A stretch of 7,384 nucleotides of DNA from Desulfatirhabdium butyrativorans (GTDB lineage Bacteria; Desulfobacterota; Desulfobacteria; Desulfobacterales; JAIFKL01), in assembly GCA_022736535.1 (NCBI GenBank), contig DZCT01000248.1, forward strand, positions 1-7,384. Direction: 5' to 3'. Shown here piece by piece: positions 1 through 7,384 of this stretch; positions within the stretch are counted from its first letter, which is position 1, and the number at the start of each line of letters is the position of its first letter. Both the position numbers and the translations under genes were made by a program. Under the pieces are notes generated by a model. It made no database searches. It saw nothing but the letters and a program-made list of their open reading frames with translations, and was not told the origin of the DNA.

Positions 1-1
1 A

Positions 2-42
2 TGCCCACCGTTTATAAGCCGGTGGGCAGCAAGCTGCCCACC
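2..42. repeat. Nested GTGGGCA hairpins downstream of priA, dispersed-repeat and possible terminator-like structure
   Basis: Two overlapping inverted repeats share one arm. TGCCCACCG (2-10) pairs with CGGTGGGCA (20-28), and GGTGGGCAGC (21-30) pairs perfectly with GCTGCCCACC (33-42) across only two bases. On the minus strand the structure begins about ten bases after the priA stop, so it could end or protect the priA transcript. No run of T follows on that strand, so it does not fit a classical intrinsic terminator. The sequence CTGCCCACCCTAC (34-46) occurs again exactly at 3534-3546, which points to a REP-like dispersed repeat rather than a dedicated terminator. Confidence 0.6.
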
Positions 43-51
43 CTACTGTTT

Positions 52-2504
<2,453 letters not shown>

Positions 2505-2508
<4 letters not shown>

Positions 2509-3086
2509 TGTTTTACGATCCATGTTCCGTTTTCGGTCTGAATCTTCTCTCCCTGCAAGGCATTTTCCGCATTGAGTTTTCCGAAGATGCGGTGAATTTC
2601 CGGCAGATCGCTTTCCTTCAGATTTTCATTCATCTCAATGACTCGGCGCATGATGATTTCTCTTGACTGATTGACCTGAGAAATGACGGCATTCAATTCC
2701 TCCGATGTGTAGCGGGCGGCGAAATCTTTCAGGTTTTCAGGCGCGTCTGATTTGCTCATCTGAAAGGACGTCAGCAGTCCTTCGCTGTTTTCGCCGACCC
2801 ATTTCAACTGCTTGAATGCCTGAACATCATCGGCATGAAATGACTGAACCTGAATGGCAGTCATCGCGTCTTTATGCTCCTGACTTTGACGCGGAGGCTT
2901 CTGAATCACGCCTTCGGCATCCACACTTCTGACCGAAGCCAGCAGCAGCATTTCTCTGTCAAGCGAATTGTAGGTTCCGAGAACCTGATTTTCCAGCGCG
3001 GTACGTTCACTGAGAACTTCGACTTTTACCTCAGCCAGCGTACAGCCCGCAACGAAAATAAGAGCCATAAGAAATAATGTCTTCAT
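2505..3086 (-). CDS. DUF1318 / YdbL-family outer-membrane lipoprotein
   Basis: This 193-residue protein begins with a short lipoprotein signal peptide: MK, a hydrophobic stretch LFLMALIF, and a lipobox VAGC with the lipidated cysteine at 15. The residue after the cysteine is Thr, so Lol-dependent sorting to the outer membrane is expected. A short beta-prone segment (EVKVEVL, 19-25) and the family-like block ERTALENQVLG (27-37) follow. The part from about 94 on resembles E. coli YdbL: a VGE..xGLL motif (97-105), a charged helix with VNQSREIIMRRVIEMN (138-153), and an ending NGTWIVKQ like the NGxW ending of YdbL. In E. coli, YdbL works with YnbE and the AsmA-like YdbH in phospholipid transport across the periplasm; the AsmA-like gene upstream supports a similar role here. 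ATG at 3086 is chosen over 3107 because AGGAG lies seven bases upstream and the signal peptide then starts normally. The stop overlaps priA as ATGA. Family assignment is from memory of motifs, not from a search. Confidence 0.85.
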
Positions 3087-3093
3087 TTTTTGT

Positions 3094-3098
3094 CTCCT
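3094..3098 (-). promoter_or_regulatory. Strong Shine-Dalgarno AGGAG of the lipoprotein gene
   Basis: AGGAG on the minus strand stands seven bases before ATG at 3086. It lies inside the alternative longer reading frame starting at 3107, so it decides in favour of the shorter start. Only 24 bases separate the start codon from the target-site duplication of the upstream element, leaving no room for a complete promoter between them. Confidence 0.85.
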
Positions 3099-3110
3099 GT
3101 TTGTCATATC

Positions 3111-3118
3111 CGATCTTT
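3111..3118. repeat. Left target-site duplication CGATCTTT
   Basis: CGATCTTT directly abuts the left terminal inverted repeat of the 3119-3290 element and is identical to 3291-3298 on the other side. This is the mark of transposase-mediated insertion with an 8-base stagger. Confidence 0.85.
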
Positions 3119-3290
3119 GGTAGTGGTGTAGAAGAGGTGATGAACTATGTCCCTGTCATTCTGAGCCGCAGCCCTGAGCGCAGCGAAGGGTCAGCGAAAA
3201 ATCTCTTATTATAACAGCATATTATAAAAACAGAGATTCTTCACTTCGTTCAGAATGACACTCCGAAATCACCTGTTCTACACCACTGCC
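3119..3290. mobile_element. MITE-like non-autonomous palindromic element, 172 bases
   Basis: The element is bounded by 23-base terminal inverted repeats (3119-3141 and 3268-3290), 21 of 23 identical, each with the core AGTGGTGTAGAA. An exact 8-base duplication CGATCTTT flanks it on both sides. Inside are nested inverted repeats: TGTCATTCTGA (3154-3164) with TCAGAATGACA (3250-3260), and AATCTCT (3200-3206) with AGAGATT (3232-3238), enclosing an AT-rich loop with two TTATAA boxes. It encodes no transposase and would have to be moved in trans. The arms contain the widespread bacterial repeat of the CATTCTGAGCGAAGCGAAGAATCTC type, which when translated gives a spurious HSERSEESL peptide. The left arm is longer and carries an extra CCCT...AGGG hairpin (3172-3190), so the two arms are not symmetrical. 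TATAAT boxes on the minus strand (3213-3208 and 3226-3221) have no good -35 partner. Confidence 0.87.
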
Positions 3291-3298
3291 CGATCTTT
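3291..3298. repeat. Right target-site duplication CGATCTTT
   Basis: This is the second copy of the 8-base direct repeat, abutting the right terminal inverted repeat exactly. Removing the element plus one copy restores a plausible uninterrupted leader upstream of the lipoprotein gene. Confidence 0.85.
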
Positions 3299-3307
3299 TT
3301 TGGTGAT

Positions 3308-3335
3308 GCAGAAACACAAGGTGTTGCGTCTCTGC
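3308..3335. repeat. Imperfect 12-base hairpin (GCAGAGACGC type)
   Basis: GCAGAAACACAA (3308-3319) and TTGCGTCTCTGC (3324-3335) are inverted repeats with two mismatches around a four-base loop; read as minus-strand RNA, both mismatches would be G-U or near pairs. It resembles the common AGAGACGC...GCGTCTCT dispersed palindromes of many bacteria. No T-run follows it, so a terminator role is not shown. Confidence 0.5.
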
Positions 3336-3488
3336 CGGCAGCGCGTCCGCTTCGTTTAACTTGGGCGTTCCGCTTCCTTTTAAAAAACACTTTTCCCGCT
3401 CCGGCATACAGTTTTACGGCTCCGTCTGACAGGAATTTCTTTTAAGATTTACGGAGGAAAAGGTTGTTAAAGTCGGTTGCCGCACAGC

Positions 3489-3541
3489 GTGGGCAGGCGC
3501 ATTTACGATTACGTCATTTAAGAGGTTCTGCGCCTGCCCAC
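3489..3541. repeat. 13-base perfect inverted repeat GTGGGCAGGCGCA, REP-like
   Basis: GTGGGCAGGCGCA (3489-3501) pairs without mismatch with TGCGCCTGCCCAC (3529-3541) across a 27-base AT-richer loop. The right border CTGCCCACCCTAC (3534-3546) is identical to 34-46 at the left end of the window. Both copies stand downstream of a minus-strand gene in the same orientation, reading GTAGGGTGGGCAG after the stop. This looks like a dispersed palindromic repeat family placed in 3' regions. Confidence 0.75.
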
Positions 3542-3544
3542 CCT

Positions 3545-3586
3545 ACAAATTATGAATTACAAATTACAAATTATGAATTATGAATA
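3545..3586. repeat. Six tandem AT-rich heptamers (ACAAATT / ATGAATT)
   Basis: Six consecutive 7-base units read, on the plus strand, ACAAATT, ATGAATT, ACAAATT, ACAAATT, ATGAATT, ATGAATA. Two unit types alternate, differing at two positions, and all but the last share AATT. The array begins at the edge of the GTGGGCA inverted repeat and ends about 20 bases from the stop of the AsmA-like gene. Three units make 21 bases, two helical turns. Function is unknown. Confidence 0.9.
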
Positions 3587-3605
3587 CATAGAAAAACCGG
3601 TATTG

Positions 3606-6600
3606 TTAATTTTTTTCAATTGTTATATTTCCGTTTTCTCCGATTCGCAACACATTTGCCGAAGTGATTTTCAATGTCTCAGCAATCGCTTTGAGATGAA
3701 CAAGATATTCGCCGAGTTTGTCTATTCCTGAAATATTGGCAATGTTCAGCCTTTCCAGACGCGGGATTTCCAGCAAAAGACCTTTTACTTCAATTTCGCC
3801 GCTCGATGAGAGATTCCCGTCTGCCACCGTGACCGCAAGCCGCCGGGGTCTCCCTTTGCGGAAAAATTCACGCTGAGAGACAATTGCCTCATTGCCTTCA
3901 TAAGGATCGAGCGCATAAAGCAGCCGTTCAACAGCCCGGGAACCGATATGCGTAAACTGAATATCTGTTTCTGTTTCCTCAAGCAGCGATTTCAGTTGAG
4001 TCCGCAACGGAAAAACAAGCGACAACTGCCCGCTCAGTTCCGCATCTCCGGCTTTGTAAGTCATATCCGGAAATATCTTTTCCATATCTATCCCTGAAAA
4101 ACTCAGCCGGATATTGAGGAAATAAAGCGGTTCCGAGCCTGCAAATTTTTTCTCCGAGGTCAGCGCAGAGCCTATTACACTTCCCCCCAGCAAGTCAAGT
4201 CTGAAATGATCCAGACCGGGCATTTCCCGGCTCAGATCAAGGTCTGTCAGCGTCTGACCGATTTCAAATCCGGACGGTTTTGCGCCGATGCGGGCAACTG
4301 CAAAGGAAAGTGTATGACTCATGCTGACCCGTTTCTGCATCTTGTTTAAAAAGTTTTGAACCGACGACCCGCCGGAAACAAGAGGCTTCTGAGGACTTGT
4401 CTCCATCACCTCCGCAGATAAAGGACGAACTTTTTTTTCAACACCGCCGTTCTGTTCGGCTTTCAGACGGTTTTCTGTCAGAATGCGGTATCGTTTTTCG
4501 ATATGAAGATCAGTATTCAGCCCCTTCACAGTAAAGGCATTTCCTGTCTGAAAATCCGCATCGGAGATACGGATCCGGGCTTCTGCGCCCAAGGTTTTGC
4601 CCGGAACGGATTCTGCCTGAATATCTCCTTTTGCGCCGCCCTTTATCTCCCATCCGGGGATGAAGTCCGAGATATTTGCAGTGTTCGGAATACTCACAGC
4701 CGCATGAGCCTTTCCGCCGAGCGTGTTCAGCCACAAAGACAGAGGACTGTCCAAGCCCTTTTGAAGCATTTTGTCTGCACCGTAGAGAGACGCCTCCAGA
4801 TTTGCCTTTATATCTGAGGGTTTGATTTCTACGGACTGAGAAATCAGGAGTGATTCAAGATAGTGATGATCGCCTGAAAATGATAAGTAAAGATGCAGGG
4901 GCTTCTTCAATTTCTGCAAAAGGATTTCTTCAATGCCTTCTGCGGAAATTTCGCCGGAGAGCTTGCCGTTGCCGCTTTTTCTGTCAAATGAATACCTCAT
5001 CGGAGAAGTCGAAAAAGACTTTATCTTTACTCGTTTTTTATTCGCAAGTCTCAAATCTGTATCAACTGCTTTCATCTGAGTAACAATATCCAATCGCTCA
5101 AGAAAACTCAGGTTTTGCTCAATGTCTGCGGCTGAAAATGCGCCGAGTTTTTTTATCTCCTTATCATTCGGGAGCCTGCCGGAAAAATCCAATATGACTT
5201 CCGCATCTCCCTTCATCTCTGATTTTTCTATATGAGGCATCAGAAGCGGAAAGACATTTTTCGAGAGCATATCTAAATCTGCGGAAATATTTCCTTTAGT
5301 CTTGAGAAGCTTCCTGCCTGTGTCTTCTGCATCTGCCTGAATCGCCAATGAGACAATTTTTCTGCTTTCCCCGTAAACAGCGACAATGACCTGCGATGCC
5401 GCGCCCTTTATATCCAATTTCAAAGGCGAGACATTCCGGAGTCTTGCGCTGCTGATGCGGGCATCAAGTTCTATGCCTGTTTTCAAAGTCGGAGATTTCT
5501 TTGTCTCAATCGCCGACAGCGGCGCGGAGAGTTTCAACTCTTTCAGCCTGACTTCTGCCGCTGTGTCTGACAGGGCGCATTCCGCGCTCAGAGAATGCCT
5601 GAGATTCCTCACATCGCACAGTGACGGTATCTTTAACTCGCTGACGGCGAGCGATTCTTGCAGTGAAAAATCTGAGACAATGCCCAAGAGCGCGGTTGCC
5701 GACTTTCGGATTTGCCCGGATTTAAAGCTCAGATCGGGAATTTCCAACTGCTGGATCAATATCTCTTTTTCTCCCTTTATGCTGAGTGAATCCAAGTTTA
5801 AAGATGCGCTTAAATCAGCAGATTCCGGAAAGAAATCTCGGAGACTTGTCCTGACATGAGGAATCAGAAGCCTGATTTCCGAACCGGAGAGACTTAATTT
5901 ATCTGAATTAAATTGAAAATCGGGAACAGTGAGAGACAAGTCATTTATCTCGGCATGATTTGTTGCGCCCCCGGACAGAGGACCGGAAAATGCGGCATTC
6001 CGTGCTTCTAAAATCGGAGAAAATTTTTTGTTTCCAGAGTTGAAACTGAGCGGAAATTTCTCAGGCAGAAAATCGCTCGCGGCGGTCAGCAATTCTGTGA
6101 GATCAAATCGTAACTGACTCAGTTTCAAATCAATCTCCGGCACATCATGCAGGCGGTCCAGCAAGCCGTTACAGACAAGGCGGCTGGCGCCGAGATGAAT
6201 CTCTCCGGCTTCAACAGACAGTTTTCCTTTGTCCGAGTCAAAGCCGCCTTTATCTGAAATTTTGAAATTGAGAGGGCCTATATGTCTGCCTTTCAGCAGA
6301 TCGCCGGAAATACTCACTTCCTCTCCTTCCAAATCCGCATCAAAAGAAAATGCTTTCAGGAGGTTGCCGGAAGTCTCTCCCCTCAGTTTCAGCTTTCCTT
6401 TTATCTCACTGCCGGAAATGATCGGCGGCATGAAAGCACGCAGGGAGGTCAGAAATTCTTTCAGATCAAGTTCTAAAGGAGCAATTTTTATATGAACCCG
6501 ATCCGGCGCACCCTGATGCCATCCTTCAGCCGTTCCGCTCCAGATCAGGCGGCTGTCGCCGATATGAATCTCTCCGGCGTCAACAGACAGTTTGTCTTTT

Positions 6601-7384
6601 CCTGAGTCAAAGCCGCCTTTATCGGCGATTTTGAAATTGACGGGACCCAGATGCCCGCCTTTCAGCAGATCTCCGGAAATACTCACATCAAAGCCTTCAA
6701 GGCGCATATCAAAAGCAGGCGACTGATAGGAATCGCCGGACAACTCAGCGATAAAATTCAGTTTGCCTGACAGTTCGCTGTCAGACACCGGCGCCGGCAG
6801 AAAAGGCTTCAGCATATCGTTCAACGGCTTTAAATCCAAGCTGATGTCGCTTTTGATCTCGCGGGATAACAGGTCGGCGCAGATGTCCGCCTGTAATCCG
6901 GGAACGGCGGCGTTTATCTCAGCGTAAATGCCGTTCAGCCTGAATGCGCCTCGTGCGTCAAAGAGATTTCTGACCAGGGCATTTAAACGAATCGCTGAAA
7001 GTTTTTTCCCGTCTGATGCCGCATCTGACAAAAGCCTGAACCTTATCGCTTCCGAACAGAGCGAAGGCATGTCTAAATGCAGAGAAGCATTTTTCAAAGC
7101 AAGCTGTTTTTCCCGCAGACGGTCTTCTGCCAGAAAAGAGAAGTCATTCAGATGAATTTTGCTTTGAATATCAATCGGTAAAAAAAAGAGCGATTGCGAT
7201 TTCTCCTTTTGCTCCTCTTTGCCGGAACTGATATGCGAAAGCAGTTTTTCCAGATTTGTCTCTCCCTTTCTGTCGCGAATCAGCCGAATATCCGCGCCGT
7301 TGGAAATGAAATTAAGCCTGAGACGCCGGTTTCCGAAAACCTGAATATTTACAAAAAGTTTTGCACTGACGACGGACAGGATAT
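3606..7384 (-). CDS. AsmA/YdbH-like giant envelope protein, 5' end outside the window
   Basis: The frame is open to the right edge, giving at least 1258 residues; the first in-frame TTG at 7097 is not the start. Upstream of it the reading continues with an AsmA-like stretch (IQVFGNRRLRLNF, then ADIRLIRDRKGETNLEKLL, about 7389-7230), matching the family's pattern of strands followed by a D..G..N..LL segment. An N-terminal membrane anchor would lie beyond the window. The rest is long alternating beta strands rich in SG, LSL and DL pairs with no enzyme motifs, as in the repeating beta-groove proteins AsmA, TamB, YhdP and YdbH, which form hydrophobic channels carrying phospholipids from inner to outer membrane. 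The C-terminal ~250 residues (about 3606-4360) look like the closing AsmA/YdbH-type region. The DUF1318 lipoprotein next door favours a YdbH-like role. Nucleotides 6165-6686 hold a recent internal duplication. The exact subfamily cannot be fixed without a profile search. Confidence 0.82.
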   Translation of the reverse strand, partial: ILSVVSAKLFVNIQVFGNRRLRLNFISNGADIRLIRDRKGETNLEKLLSHISSGKEEQKEKSQSLFFLPIDIQSKIHLNDFSFLAEDRLREKQLALKNASLHLDMPSLCSEAIRFRLLSDAASDGKKLSAIRLNALVRNLFDARGAFRLNGIYAEINAAVPGLQADICADLLSREIKSDISLDLKPLNDMLKPFLPAPVSDSELSGKLNFIAELSGDSYQSPAFDMRLEGFDVSISGDLLKGGHLGPVNFKIADKGGFDSGKDKLSVDAGEIHIGDSRLIWSGTAEGWHQGAPDRVHIKIAPLELDLKEFLTSLRAFMPPIISGSEIKGKLKLRGETSGNLLKAFSFDADLEGEEVSISGDLLKGRHIGPLNFKISDKGGFDSDKGKLSVEAGEIHLGASRLVCNGLLDRLHDVPEIDLKLSQLRFDLTELLTAASDFLPEKFPLSFNSGNKKFSPILEARNAAFSGPLSGGATNHAEINDLSLTVPDFQFNSDKLSLSGSEIRLLIPHVRTSLRDFFPESADLSASLNLDSLSIKGEKEILIQQLEIPDLSFKSGQIRKSATALLGIVSDFSLQESLAVSELKIPSLCDVRNLRHSLSAECALSDTAAEVRLKELKLSAPLSAIETKKSPTLKTGIELDARISSARLRNVSPLKLDIKGAASQVIVAVYGESRKIVSLAIQADAEDTGRKLLKTKGNISADLDMLSKNVFPLLMPHIEKSEMKGDAEVILDFSGRLPNDKEIKKLGAFSAADIEQNLSFLERLDIVTQMKAVDTDLRLANKKRVKIKSFSTSPMRYSFDRKSGNGKLSGEISAEGIEEILLQKLKKPLHLYLSFSGDHHYLESLLISQSVEIKPSDIKANLEASLYGADKMLQKGLDSPLSLWLNTLGGKAHAAVSIPNTANISDFIPGWEIKGGAKGDIQAESVPGKTLGAEARIRISDADFQTGNAFTVKGLNTDLHIEKRYRILTENRLKAEQNGGVEKKVRPLSAEVMETSPQKPLVSGGSSVQNFLNKMQKRVSMSHTLSFAVARIGAKPSGFEIGQTLTDLDLSREMPGLDHFRLDLLGGSVIGSALTSEKKFAGSEPLYFLNIRLSFSGIDMEKIFPDMTYKAGDAELSGQLSLVFPLRTQLKSLLEETETDIQFTHIGSRAVERLLYALDPYEGNEAIVSQREFFRKGRPRRLAVTVADGNLSSSGEIEVKGLLLEIPRLERLNIANISGIDKLGEYLVHLKAIAETLKITSANVLRIGENGNITIEKN
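6165..6686 (-). repeat. Tandem 123-residue duplication inside the AsmA-like gene
   Basis: The segments at 6534-6686 and 6165-6317 are offset by exactly 369 bases and encode blocks beginning VSISGDLLKG and ending in a short SRL..xG motif. By eye 39 of 51 residues are identical, and the DNA is also closely similar, for example around TTTCAGCAGAT and AGTCAAAGCCGCCTTTATC. Weaker similarity continues upstream through the L..FLP and SGKL/KGKL motifs, so the full unit is about 123 residues. The conservation is much higher than between other parts of the protein, which suggests a recent in-frame duplication that lengthened the groove. Confidence 0.88.

Larger units (their letters stand above)
3299..3605. 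other. Non-coding spacer between the AsmA-like gene and the MITE
   Basis: No gene is supported here. Short open frames run through the repeats and have no family resemblance. The spacer holds a small hairpin (3308-3335), a 13-base perfect inverted repeat (3489-3541) and six AT-rich heptamers (3545-3586), all described separately. Between about 3336 and 3488 I see no clear structure. A promoter for the lipoprotein-priA pair may lie here or inside the MITE, but I cannot point to a convincing -35/-10 pair. No hairpin with a T-run follows the stop of the AsmA-like gene, so read-through into the downstream genes is possible. Confidence 0.7.

Noticed and set aside
3208..3226. Two TATAAT boxes on the minus strand inside the MITE as a promoter of the lipoprotein gene
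   Set aside because: The positions 17 bases upstream of each (TCTCTG and ACGAAG) do not resemble a -35 box, and the boxes are explained by the palindromic AT-rich loop. Left as a possibility only.
3222..3407. Minus-strand 61-codon open frame ending in a HSERSEESLFL peptide
   Set aside because: Its end is a translation of the MITE arm, a peptide that appears spuriously wherever this repeat occurs. The rest has no recognisable family and no ribosome site.
3464..3583. Plus-strand 39-codon frame from a TTG preceded by a good GGAGG (3453-3457)
   Set aside because: The frame runs through the GTGGGCA palindrome and the heptamer array, producing a repetitive low-complexity peptide. The Shine-Dalgarno match alone is not enough to call a gene.
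3489..3586. CRISPR-like array suggested by the repeats
   Set aside because: The heptamers are contiguous with no spacers, and the longer repeats are inverted, not regularly spaced direct repeats. No cas gene is present.

Overview
All three genes in this window lie on the minus strand and read from right to left: a very large AsmA/YdbH-like protein whose 5' end is outside the window, then a small DUF1318 (YdbL-like) lipoprotein, then the replication-restart helicase gene priA. The lipoprotein and priA overlap in an ATGA junction. Between the AsmA-like gene and the lipoprotein gene lies a ~520-base non-coding region full of repeats. The gene content (AsmA-like giant next to a DUF1318 lipoprotein), the double-membrane architecture it implies, the moderate GC content and the repeat families suggest a Gram-negative bacterium, most plausibly of the Desulfobacterota ('deltaproteobacteria'). 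That placement is an inference from gene style, not from a marker gene.

Layout from left to right: 1-51 is non-coding with nested GTGGGCA hairpins just after the priA stop. 52-2508 is priA. 2505-3086 is the lipoprotein gene. 3087-3110 is its very short leader with a strong Shine-Dalgarno. 3111-3298 is a 172-base palindromic MITE-like element with 23-base terminal inverted repeats and an exact 8-base target-site duplication. 3299-3605 is non-coding, with a small hairpin, a 13-base perfect inverted repeat that shares its outer sequence with the repeat at the left end of the window, and six tandem AT-rich heptamers. 3606-7384 is the AsmA-like gene, open at the right edge.

The AsmA-like protein and the DUF1318 lipoprotein recall the ydbH-ynbE-ydbL cluster of E. 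coli, which forms an envelope-spanning phospholipid-transport bridge. Here a single lipid-anchored protein carries the YdbL-type domain. priA looks like a bystander, co-transcribed with the lipoprotein gene through translational coupling. The points most worth a second look are the MITE that has replaced whatever promoter or operon link lay immediately upstream of the lipoprotein gene, the 123-residue tandem duplication inside the AsmA-like protein, the 15-base tandem duplication that multiplies start codons at priA, and the GTAGGGTGGGCAG repeat found downstream of two genes in the same orientation.
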